From Siphonodentalium dalli (lineage: Eukaryota > Mollusca > Scaphopoda > Gadilida > Siphonodentaliidae): DNA of 64,000 nucleotides. This document shows, one piece after another, positions 46,756-59,300 of this stretch (position 1 is its first letter; the number at the start of each line of letters is the position of its first letter). The notes under the pieces are model-generated. The model ran no database searches. It was given only the letters and a program-made list of their open reading frames with translations, and was not told where the DNA came from. Location of the stretch: NCBI GenBank assembly GCA_032622095.1, contig CP136063.1, positions 70,967,980 to 71,031,979 on the forward strand, given 5' to 3'. A program made the translations under genes and the position numbers.

Positions 46756-49700
46756 CAACCCCTCCCCAACGCATATCAGATGATTCGCCTCGTTCGTCAT
46801 ACCTACCGAAAATACTCCTGTGACAAATGGAACCGACGGAAATGAAGAATATGGTGCTAAACATATTAAAATGGCGACTAGGGGTGTTTTTTATTATTGA
46901 GTTATAACATGTAAGTTGCCTTTTTACGAGACATAAATCCCGCTGTGAGCTCTCTTGGGATCCCATGACAATTATCCTGTCTGTGCTACCATGCGTGTCA
47001 ATTAGCTTAACCGATTTAAAGAAAAAAAATTTATTTTGGATGTTTTTGGTTTGCCGGAAAATCAATTTCTTGCCAGGCGACGATATATCGTCGTCTACTT
47101 ATTCTCCGTTTTCTTCAACCCCCTCTCACGGCCGCATCCCTGTCGATTTTGTGCTTGATTTCAGCTCGAATATTTCTAGTGCATCCCTTATATTGATAGC
47201 ATAGCACCAGTCAGGTAAACGCGCCTCAATTTGTATGGATACCGAGCCTGGAACGGTCTGGAACGACCTAGAATGGAATTTCGTCTACCTTTCTCCCTAT
47301 CTTTCAACCCCTCCCCTACGCAGGTCAGATGATTCGCCCCGTTCGTCATACCTACCGAAAATACTCCTGTGACAAATGGAACCGACGGAAATGAAGTATA
47401 AGGTGCTAAACATATTAAAATGGCGACTAGGGGAGTTTTTAATTATTGAGTTATAACATGTAAATTGCCTTTTTACGAGACATAGATCCCGTTGTGAGCT
47501 CTCTTGGGATCCCATGACAAATATCCTGTCTGTGCTACCATGCGTGTCAATTAGCTTAACCGTTTCAAAAACAAAAAAAATCATTTTTGTGTTTTTGGTT
47601 TACCGGAAAATCAATTTCTTGCCACGCGACGACATATCGTCGTCTACTTATTCTCCGTTTTCTTCAACCCCCTCTCACGGCCGCATCCCTGTCAATTTTG
47701 TGCTTGATTTCAGCTCGAATATTTCTAGTGCATCCCTTATATTGATAGCATAGCACCAGTCAGGTAAACGCGCCTCAATTTGTATGGATACCGAGCCTGG
47801 AACGGTCTGGAACGACCTAGAATGGAATTTCGTCTACTTTTCTCCCTATCTTTCAACCCCTCCCCTACGCAGGTCAGATGATTCGCCCCGTTCGTCATAC
47901 CTACCGAAAATACTCCTGTGACAAATGGAACCGACGAAAATGAAGTATAAGGTGCTAAACATATTAAAATGGCGACTAGGGGAGTTTTTAATTATTGAGT
48001 TATAACATGTAAATTGCCTTTTTACGAGACATAAATCCCGTTGTGAGCTCTCTTGGGATCCCATGACAAATATCCTGTCTGTGCTACCATGCGTGTCAAT
48101 TAGCTTAACCGATTTAAAGAAAAAAAATTCATTTTGGATGTTTTTGGTTTGCCGGAAAATCAATTTCTTGCCAGGCGACGATATATCGTAGTCTACTTAT
48201 TCTCCGTTTTCTTCAACCCCCTCTCACGGCCGCATCCCTGTCAATTTTGTGCTTGATTTCAGCTCGAATATTTCTAGTGCATCCCTTATATTGATAGCAT
48301 AGCACCAGTCAGGTAAACGCGCCTCAATTTGTATGGATACCGAGCCTGGAACGGTCTGGAACGACCTAGAATGGAATTTCGTCTACTTTTCTCCCTATCT
48401 TTCAACCCCTCCCCTACGCAGGTCAGATGATTCGCCCCGTTCGTCATACCTACCGAAAATACTCCTGTGACAAATGGAATCGACGGAAATGAAGTATATG
48501 GTGCTAAACATATTAGAATGGCGACTAGGAGTGTTTTTTATTATTGAGTAATAACATGTAAATTGCCTTTTTACGAGACATAAATCCCGTTGTGAGCTCT
48601 CTTGGGATCCCATGGCAAATATCCTGTCTGTGCTACCATGCGTGTCAATTAGCTTAACCGATTTAAAGAAAAAAAAATCATTTTGGATGTTTTTGGTTTG
48701 CCGGAAAATCAATTTCTTGCCAGGCGACGATATATCGTCGTCTACTTATTCTCCGTTTTCTTCAACCCCCTCTCACGGCCGCATCCCTGTCAATTTTGTG
48801 CTTGATTTCAGCTCGAATATTTCTAATGCATCCCTTATATTGATAGCATAGCACCATTCAGGTAAACGCGCCTCAATTTGTATGGACACCGAGCCTGGAA
48901 CGGTCTGGAACGACCTAGAATGGAATTTCGTCTACTTTTCTCCCTATCTTTTAACCCCTCCCCAACGCAGGTCAGATGATTCGCCCTGTTCGTCATACCT
49001 ACCGAAAATACTCCTGTGACAAATGGAATCGACGGAAATGAAGTATATGGTGCTAAACATATTAGAATGGCGACTAGGAGTGTTTTTTATTATTGAGTTA
49101 TAACATGTAAATTGCCTTTTTACGAGACATAAATCCCGTTGTGAGCTCTCTTGGGATCCCATGACAAATATCCTGTCTGTGCTACCATGCGTGTCAATTA
49201 GCTTAACCGATTTAAAGAAAAAAAAATCATGTTGGATGTTTTTGGTTTGCCGGAAAATCAATTTCTTGCCAGGCGACGATATATCGTCGTCTACTTATTC
49301 TCCGTTTTCTTCAACCCCCTCTCACGGCCGCATCCCTGTCAATTTTGTGCTTGATTTCAGCTCGAATATTTCTAATGCATCCCTTATGTTGATAGCATAG
49401 CACCATTCAGGTAAACGCGCCTCAATTTGTATGGACACCGAGCCTGGAACGGTCTGGAACGACCTAGAATGGAATTTCGTCTACTTTTCTCCCTATCTTT
49501 CAACCCCTCCCCTACGCAGGTCAGATGATTCGCCCCGTTCGTCATACCTACCGAAAATACTCCTGTGACAAATGGAATCGACGGAAATGAAGTATATGGT
49601 GCTAAACATATTAGAATGGCGACTAGGAGTGTTTTTTATTATTGAGTTATAACATGTAAATTGCCTTTTTACGAGACATAAATCCCATTTTGAGCTCTCT

Positions 49701-50050
49701 TGGGATCCCATGACAAATATCGTGTCTGTGCTACCATGCGTGTCAATTAGCTTAACCGTTTCAAAGAAAAAAAAAATCATGTTTAATGTTTTTGGTTTGC
49801 CGGAAAATAATTTTTTTGCCACACAGCTTGGAATCGGCGACGACATAACGTCGCCTACTTATTCTCCGTTTTCTTCAAACCCCTGTCACGGCCGCATCCC
49901 TGCCAATTTTGCGTTGGAATTCATTGTTGATACTCATAACGAACCCCTTCCGTCGATAACGTTGCATTTTTCCGAATAAAGTGTCTCGTTGCCTGGATAT
50001 CGAACCCGGAACGGGCCGGAACGACCCAGAACGGATGGAAAAACGGCGAA
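46756..50050 (+). repeat. 549-bp tandem array, six copies
   Basis: Units begin at CAACCCCTCCC at 46756, 47305, 47854, 48403, 48952 and 49501, exactly 549 bp apart. Copies 1-3 share AATGGAACCGAC and CACCAGTCAGG; copies 4-6 share AATGGAATCGAC, and 4 and 5 have CACCATTCAGG, so there are two subfamilies in blocks. Copy 6 is like the others to about 49795 and then diverges strongly. Perfect palindrome CGACGATATATCGTCG occurs at 47078-47093 and in copies 4 and 5. Because 549 is divisible by 3, frames of 79 and 105 codons recur on the two strands; each is stopped within its unit and none resembles a known protein. Confidence 0.95.
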
Positions 50051-50336
50051 TTTCGAGTGACAATGCAAATTTTACTCGGGAGAAAACAATTTCAGGAAGT
50101 TTTTTTTTCGAAACGTTAGTTAGGTCGAGTTTGATGCTCTCCATCAACGGTTTTTTTTTTTTCAGTCTGCCATTGTTCGTTCCGGAACGAGTAGGTACTT
50201 CCACCCTCGTTCCGGACTTTCGGACCCCCGGAACGACCGGAAAAAATAATTTGCCGCCAAAACGGATGCCAGTTTGTCACACTTATTTTTCGAGTTCTTT
50301 CAGATTCCGTCGAAACCCCGAAGTTGGAAGTTCTGT
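50051..50336. other. Spacer between the 549-bp array and 1725-bp array 2
   Basis: Contains T9 and T14 runs (50100-50108 and 50150-50163) and repeated CGGAACGA/TTCCGGA phrases (GTTCGTTCCGGAACGAG, GGACCCCCGGAACGACCGG) related to the GGAACGG..GGAACGACC phrase near the end of each 549-bp unit. It ends GTTGGAAGTTCTGTAT, directly before the array hairpin; the GGAAGT piece resembles a right hairpin arm. No gene. Confidence 0.5.
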
Positions 50337-50347
50337 ATATACTTCCT
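50337..50347. repeat. 11-bp direct repeat at right edge of the 28-kb island
   Basis: ATATACTTCCT, identical to 22150-22160. Here it is followed by the rest of the hairpin (TGGTTACACCATGG) and array 2. The base before it is T (TCTGT), not the array's A, so the match to the array begins exactly here. Confidence 0.75.
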
Positions 50348-53300
50348 TGGTTACACCATGGAAGTATAATAATAGGGAACAATCATGAGTGGAAAGAATC
50401 GCAGTTTATGGACGGAAAATATGAAGTATGGTGATTATATGTTGTCCTAACATGTGTAGGTTGATCTCAAGTGTTTGGACGTGACCCCACCCCTGTCTCG
50501 AAATTGGGTGACGGGATTGGGAAAACATCAACCCCTGGTACAAAATGCTAAGTTTGAGGCCCTGTAACTCCGTTAATTTCCAACGGATTTTAAAATTGTT
50601 TCCAGTTTTGTGAGTTGCTGCTGACATAGATTGCATAGTGTAAATTTCATCTGATTTGGAGACGGATAACACTTTGATTATTGGAAAGCATATGGGCCCA
50701 AATTCAAACTTGACGGCTAAAATCTCCGCCATTTTCCAACGGATTTACGATCTGTTTTCAGCTTCGAGATCGGCTGATGTTGCAGATGTTATATTCCAAG
50801 TTTCATCTGATTCGGAGAAGAATAAAAAATTGGTACCACGGACCACCCCTCCCCAGACCCACAATAATGAGCCGACACTGTCAAAAATTGGCCCAACGCG
50901 TGCCCTCTTTAGTCCGCACACATTTGCATTTCAGATGACATCGTATGTTCGATATCTTCGGAGGAGATGTGGTCACAAGCACATGGGCCCAAAATTGCAA
51001 AGTTTGACGGCCTGCAATTATTTCAGTTTTCGATGGATTTTCGAAATTCTTTCAGTTTCTAGATCGGCTGATGTTGCAGATGATATATTTCAAGTTTCAT
51101 CTGATTCCGAGAAGAATTAAAAATTGGTACCACGGACCACCCCTCCCCAGACCCACACTAATGAAGCGAAACTGGCAAAATTTGGCCCACCGCGTGCCCC
51201 CTTCCGTCCGCACACGTTGGCGTGTCAGATGTCATCCTATGTTCGATATCTTCGGAGGAGATGTGTACACAAGCACATGGGCCCAAATTGCAAACTTTGA
51301 GGGCCCGTAACTCTTGCATTTCTTCTCGGATTTCAAAAATCCTTTCCGGTATGGGTTTGTTTTCGTTCGGGAAATACATAAACTTAAATAGATGAATGTC
51401 AATCAAAATTTTATTTTGCGAAAATGTTGGCCCCCCACCCCAGTGTCAAAATATATGTCCGACCCTGTCAAATTTTCCTTCTCTGACTAAACTGACAACT
51501 GTCAACACGACTATGAAAACCACATGCAGTTATCTGGAATGATACAAGAGGACAACAGAGTACAATCAAATAGAGGTTTGCCAACTATGGGCGGTAACTC
51601 CTCAGGGAAAGCGCGGACACAAGTTTTGATGCCCGTGGGCAGTAGGGCATATCGAGGTGTGCATACGGTCCAATTTTCGATGCTCTGCTCCTTATAATTT
51701 CCGAGATAATAAAATCACATATTTTTATATAAAGGGAGATAACTCCGTGGGATAAACGCGGACAATATTCGTTATGAGCCAAAGGCATAAAACTCATTTA
51801 CCCCAATATACTTACCAATCTTGAGTTTTCTAATCCTAATACTTTCAGATATTAGGAAGTTGAAAAATAGTATAGTATAATAATAATGAAAAATAATCGA
51901 AAAAGGGCCATAACTCTGTCAAAAGATATTGGACCAACATCCGGATACCATTATTTCTAGTAGACCTTAGATGCCTATATTCGCTAGAGATTTCGCGGTC
52001 CTCCTCCCATTAGTGTCTGAGTATTTCCAATTAAACAGAAAACGGCCGCAGTAGAAAAACAATATACTTCCTTGGTTACACCATGGAAGTATAATAATAG
52101 GGAACAATCATGAGTGGAAAGAATCGCAGTTTATGGACGGAAAATATGAAGTATGGTGATTATATGTTGTCCTAACATGTGTAGGTTGATCTCAAGTGTT
52201 TGGACGTGACCCCACCCCTGTCTCGAAATTGGGTGACGGGATTGGGAAAACATCAACCCCTGGTACAAAATGCTAAGTTTGAGGCCCTGTAACTCCGTTA
52301 ATTTCCAACGGATTTTAAAATTGTTTCCAGTTTTGTGAGTTGCTGCTGACATAGATTGCATAGTGTAAATTTCATCTGATTTGGAGACGGATAACACTTT
52401 GATTATTGGAAAGCATATGGGCCCAAATTCAAACTTGACGGCTAAAATCTCCGCCATTTTCCAACGGATTTACGATCTGTTTTCAGCTTCGAGATCGGCT
52501 GATGTTGCAGATGTTATATTCCAAGTTTCATCTGATTCGGAGAAGAATAAAAAATTGGTACCACGGACCACCCCTCCCCAGACCCACAATAATGAGCCGA
52601 CACTGTCAAAAATTGGCCCAACGCGTGCCCTCTTTAGTCCGCACACATTTGCATTTCAGATGACATCGTATGTTCGATATCTTCGGAGGAGATGTGGTCA
52701 CAAGCACATGGGCCCAAAATTGCAAAGTTTGACGGCCTGCAATTATTTCAGTTTTCGATGGATTTTCGAAATTCTTTCAGTTTCTAGATCGGCTGATGTT
52801 GCAGATGATATATTTCAAGTTTCATCTGATTCCGAGAAGAATTAAAAATTGGTACCACGGACCACCCCTCCCCAGACCCACACTAATGAAGCGAAACTGG
52901 CAAAATTTGGCCCACCGCGTGCCCCCTTCCGTCCGCACACGTTGGCGTGTCAGATGTCATCCTATGTTCGATATCTTCGGAGGAGATGTGTACACAAGCA
53001 CATGGGCCCAAATTGCAAACTTTGAGGGCCCGTAACTCTTGCATTTCTTCTCGGATTTCAAAAATCCTTTCCGGTATGGGTTTGTTTTCGTTCGGGAAAT
53101 ACATAAACTTAAATAGATGAATGTCAATCAAAATTTTATTTTGCGAAAATGTTGGCCCCCCACCCCAGTGTCAAAATATATGTCCGACCCTGTCAAATTT
53201 TCCTTCTCTGACTAAACTGACAACTGTCAACACGACTATGAAAACCACATGCAGTTATCTGGAATGATACAAGAGGACAACAGAGTACAATCAAATAGAG

Positions 53301-56300
53301 GTTTGCCAACTATGGGCGGTAACTCCTCAGGGAAAGCGCGGACACAAGTTTTGATGCCCGTGGGCAGTAGGGCATATCGAGGTGTGCATACGGTCCAATT
53401 TTCGATGCTCTGCTCCTTATAATTTCCGAGATAATAAAATCACATATTTTTATATAAAGGGAGATAACTCCGTGGGATAAACGCGGACAATATTCGTTAT
53501 GAGCCAAAGGCATAAAACTCATTTACCCCAATATACTTACCAATCTTGAGTTTTCTAATCCTAATACTTTCAGATATTAGGAAGTTGAAAAATAGTATAG
53601 TATAATAATAATGAAAAATAATCGAAAAAGGGCCATAACTCTGTCAAAAGATATTGGACCAACATCCGGATACCATTATTTCTAGTAGACCTTAGATGCC
53701 TATATTCGCTAGAGATTTCGCGGTCCTCCTCCCATTAGTGTCTGAGTATTTCCAATTAAACAGAAAACGGCCGCAGTAGAAAAACAATATACTTCCTTGG
53801 TTACACCATGGAAGTATAATAATAGGGAACAATCATGAGTGGAAAGAATCGCAGTTTATGGACGGAAAATATGAAGTATGGTGATTATATGTTGTCCTAA
53901 CATGTGTAGGTTGATCTCAAGTGTTTGGACGTGACCCCACCCCTGTCTCGAAATTGGGTGACGGGATTGGGAAAACATCAACCCCTGGTACAAAATGCTA
54001 AGTTTGAGGCCCTGTAACTCCGTTAATTTCCAACGGATTTTAAAATTGTTTCCAGTTTTGTGAGTTGCTGCTGACATAGATTGCATAGTGTAAATTTCAT
54101 CTGATTTGGAGACGGATAACACTTTGATTATTGGAAAGCATATGGGCCCAAATTCAAACTTGACGGCTAAAATCTCCGCCATTTTCCAACGGATTTACGA
54201 TCTGTTTTCAGCTTCGAGATCGGCTGATGTTGCAGATGTTATATTCCAAGTTTCATCTGATTCGGAGAAGAATAAAAAATTGGTACCACGGACCACCCCT
54301 CCCCAGACCCACAATAATGAGCCGACACTGTCAAAAATTGGCCCAACGCGTGCCCTCTTTAGTCCGCACACATTTGCATTTCAGATGACATCGTATGTTC
54401 GATATCTTCGGAGGAGATGTGGTCACAAGCACATGGGCCCAAAATTGCAAAGTTTGACGGCCTGCAATTATTTCAGTTTTCGATGGATTTTCGAAATTCT
54501 TTCAGTTTCTAGATCGGCTGATGTTGCAGATGATATATTTCAAGTTTCATCTGATTCCGAGAAGAATTAAAAATTGGTACCACGGACCACCCCTCCCCAG
54601 ACCCACACTAATGAAGCGAAACTGGCAAAATTTGGCCCACCGCGTGCCCCCTTCCGTCCGCACACGTTGGCGTGTCAGATGTCATCCTATGTTCGATATC
54701 TTCGGAGGAGATGTGTACACAAGCACATGGGCCCAAATTGCAAACTTTGAGGGCCCGTAACTCTTGCATTTCTTCTCGGATTTCAAAAATCCTTTCCGGT
54801 ATGGGTTTGTTTTCGTTCGGGAAATACATAAACTTAAATAGATGAATGTCAATCAAAATTTTATTTTGCGAAAATGTTGGCCCCCCACCCCAGTGTCAAA
54901 ATATATGTCCGACCCTGTCAAATTTTCCTTCTCTGACTAAACTGACAACTGTCAACACGACTATGAAAACCACATGCAGTTATCTGGAATGATACAAGAG
55001 GACAACAGAGTACAATCAAATAGAGGTTTGCCAACTATGGGCGGTAACTCCTCAGGGAAAGCGCGGACACAAGTTTTGATGCCCGTGGGCAGTAGGGCAT
55101 ATCGAGGTGTGCATACGGTCCAATTTTCGATGCTCTGCTCCTTATAATTTCCGAGATAATAAAATCACATATTTTTATATAAAGGGAGATAACTCCGTGG
55201 GATAAACGCGGACAATATTCGTTATGAGCCAAAGGCATAAAACTCATTTACCCCAATATACTTACCAATCTTGAGTTTTCTAATCCTAATACTTTCAGAT
55301 ATTAGGAAGTTGAAAAATAGTATAGTATAATAATAATGAAAAATAATCGAAAAAGGGCCATAACTCTGTCAAAAGATATTGGACCAACATCCGGATACCA
55401 TTATTTCTAGCAGACCTTAGATGCCTATATTCGCTAGAGATTTCGCGGTCCTCCTCCCATTAGTGTCTGAGTATTTCCAATTAAACAGAAAACGGCCGCA
55501 GTAGAAAAACAATATACTTCCTTGGTTACACCATGGAAGTATAATAATAGGGAACAATCATGAGTGGAAAGAATCGCAGTTTATGGACGGAAAATATGAA
55601 GTATGGTGATTATATGTTGTCCTAACATGTGTAGGTTGATCTCAAGTGTTTGGACGTGACCCCACCCCTGTCTCGAAATTGGGTGACGGGATTGGGAAAA
55701 CATCAACCCCTGGTACAAAATGCTAAGTTTGAGGCCCTGTAACTCCGTTAATTTCCAACGGATTTTAAAATTGTTTCCAGTTTTGTGAGTTGCTGCTGAC
55801 ATAGATTGCATAGTGTAAATTTCATCTGATTTGGAGACGGATAACACTTTGATTATTGGAAAGCATATGGGCCCAAATTCAAACTTGACGGCTAAAATCT
55901 CCGCCATTTTCCAACGGATTTACGATCTGTTTTCAGCTTCGAGATCGGCTGATGTTGCAGATGTTATATTCCAAGTTTCATCTGATTCGGAGAAGAATAA
56001 AAAATTGGTACCACGGACCACCCCTCCCCAGACCCACAATAATGAGCCGACACTGTCAAAAATTGGCCCAACGCGTGCCCTCTTCAGTCCGCACACATTT
56101 GCATTTCAGATGACATCGTATGTTCGATATCTTCGGAGGAGATGTGGTCACAAGCACATGGGCCCAAAATTGCAAAGTTTGACGGCCTGCAATTATTTCA
56201 GTTTTCGATGGATTTTCGAAATTCTTTCAGTTTCTAGATCGGCTGATGTTGCAGATGATATATTTCAAGTTTCATCTGATTCCGAGAAGAATTAAAAATT

Positions 56301-59300
56301 GGTACCACGGACCACCCCTCCCCAGACCCACACTAATGAAGCGAAACTGGCAAAATTTGGCCCACCGCGTGCCCCCTTCCGTCCGCACACGTTGGCGTGT
56401 CAGATGTCATCCTATGTTCGATATCTTCGGAGGAGATGTGTACACAAGCACATGGGCCCAAATTGCAAACTTTGAGGGCCCGTAACTCTTGCATTTCTTC
56501 TCGGATTTCAAAAATCCTTTCCGGTATGGGTTTGTTTTCGTTCGGGAAATACATAAACTTAAATAGATGAATGTCAATCAAAATTTTATTTTGCGAAAAT
56601 GTTGGCCCCCCACCCCAGTGTCAAAATATATGTCCGACCCTGTCAAATTTTCCTTCTCTGACTAAACTGACAACTGTCAACACGACTATGAAAACCACAT
56701 GCAGTTATCTGGAATGATACAAGAGGACAACAGAGTACAATCAAATAGAGGTTTGCCAACTATGGGCGGTAACTCCTCAGGGAAAGCGCGGACACAAGTT
56801 TTGATGCCCGTGGGCAGTAGGGCATATCGAGGTGTGCATACGGTCCAATTTTCGATGCTCTGCTCCTTATAATTTCCGAGATAATAAAATCACATATTTT
56901 TATATAAAGGGAGATAACTCCGTGGGATAAACGCGGACAATATTCGTTATGAGCCAAAGGCATAAAACTCATTTACCCCAATATACTTACCAATCTTGAG
57001 TTTTCTAATCCTAATACTTTCAGATATTAGGGAGTTGAAAAATAGTATAGTATAATAATAATGAAAAATAATCGAAAAAGGGCCATAACTCTGTCAAAAG
57101 ATATTGGACCAACATCCGGATACCATTATTTCTAGTAGACCTTAGATGCCTATATTCGCTAGAGATTTCGCGGTCCTCCTCCCATTAGTGTCTGAGTATT
57201 TCCAATTAAACAGAAAACGGCCGCAGTAGAAACACAATATACTTCCTTGGTTACACCATGGAAGTATAATAATAGGGAACAATCATGAGTGGAAAGAATC
57301 GCAGTTTATGGACGGAAAATATGAAGTATGGTGATTATATGTTGTCCTAACATGTGTAGGTTGATCTCAAGTGTTTGGACGTGACCCCACCCCTGTCTCG
57401 AAATTGGGTGACGGGATTGGGAAAACATCAACCCCTGGTACAAAATGCTAAGTTTGAGGCCCTGTAACTCCGTTAATTTCCAACGGATTTTAAAATTGTT
57501 TCCAGTTTTGTGAGTTGCTGCTGACATAGATTGCATAGTGTAAATTTCATCTGATTTGGAGACGGATAACACTTTGATTATTGGAAAGCATATGGGCCCA
57601 AATTCAAACTTGACGGCTAAAATCTCCGCCATTTTCCAACGGATTTACGATCTGTTTTCAGCTTCGAGATCGGCTGATGTTGCAGATGTTATATTCCAAG
57701 TTTCATCTGATTCGGAGAAGAATAAAAAATTGGTACCACGGACCACCCCTCCCCAGACCCACAATAATGAGCCGACACTGTCAAAAATTGGCCCAACGCG
57801 TGCCCTCTTCAGTCCGCACACATTTGCATTTCAGATGACATCGTATGTTCGATATCTTCGGAGGAGATGTGGTCACAAGCACATGGGCCCAAAATTGCAA
57901 AGTTTGACGGCCTGCAATTATTTCAGTTTTCGATGGATTTTCGAAATTCTTTCAGTTTCTAGATCGGCTGATGTTGCAGATGATATATTTCAAGTTTCAT
58001 CTGATTCCGAGAAGAATTAAAAATTGGTACCACGGACCACCCCTCCCCAGACCCACACTAATGAAGCGAAACTGGCAAAATTTGGCCCACCGCGTGCCCC
58101 CTTCCGTCCGCACACGTTGGCGTGTCAGATGTCATCCTATGTTCGATATCTTCGGAGGAGATGTGTACACAAGCACATGGGCCCAAATTGCAAACTTTGA
58201 GGGCCCGTAACTCTTGCATTTCTTCTCGGATTTCAAAAATCCTTTCCGGTATGGGTTTGTTTTCGTTCGGGAAATACATAAACTTAAATAGATGAATGTC
58301 AATCAAAATTTTATTTTGCGAAAATGTTGGCCCCCCACCCCAGTGTCAAAATATATGTCCGACCCTGTCAAATTTTCCTTCTCTGACTAAACTGACAACT
58401 GTCAACACGACTATGAAAACCACATGCAGTTATCTGGAATGATACAAGAGGACAACAGAGTACAATCAAATAGAGGTTTGCCAACTATGGGCGGTAACTC
58501 CTCAGGGAAAGCGCGGACACAAGTTTTGATGCCCGTGGGCAGTAGGGCATATCGAGGTGTGCATACGGTCCAATTTTCGATGCTCTGCTCCTTATAATTT
58601 CCGAGATAATAAAATCACATATTTTTATATAAAGGGAGATAACTCCGTGGGATAAACGCGGACAATATTCGTTATGAGCCAAAGGCATAAAACTCATTTA
58701 CCCCAATATACTTACCAATCTTGAGTTTTCTAATCCTAATACTTTCAGATATTAGGGAGTTGAAAAATAGTATAGTATAATAATAATGAAAAATAATCGA
58801 AAAAGGGCCATAACTCTGTCAAAAGATATTGGACCAACATCCGGATACCATTATTTCTAGTAGACCTTAGATGCCTATATTCGCTAGAGATTTCGCGGTC
58901 CTCCTCCCATTAGTGTCTGAGTATTTCCAATTAAACAGAAAACGGCCGCAGTAGAAACACAATATACTTCCTTGGTTACACCATGGAAGTATAATAATAG
59001 GGAACAATCATGAGTGGAAAGAATCGCAGTTTATGGACGGAAAATATGAAGTATGGTGATTATATGTTGTCCTAACATGTGTAGGTTGATCTCAAGTGTT
59101 TGGACGTGACCCCACCCCTGTCTCGAAATTGGGTGACGGGATTGGGAAAACATCAACCCCTGGTACAAAATGCTAAGTTTGAGGCCCTGTAACTCCGTTA
59201 ATTTCCAACGGATTTTAAAATTGTTTCCAGTTTTGTGAGTTGCTGCTGACATAGATTGCATAGTGTAAATGTCATCTGATTTGGAGACGGATAACACTTT

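Noticed and set aside
47297-49846. Recurrent 79- and 105-codon frames in the 549-bp array
   Set aside because: 549 is a multiple of three, so frames recur automatically. Each ends inside its unit and resembles no known protein.
22161-50336. The 28-kb island as a single intact transposon or giant mobile element
   Set aside because: I found no terminal inverted repeats at the two edges and no transposase, integrase or replication gene inside. Insertion of a block, or break repair, remains possible.
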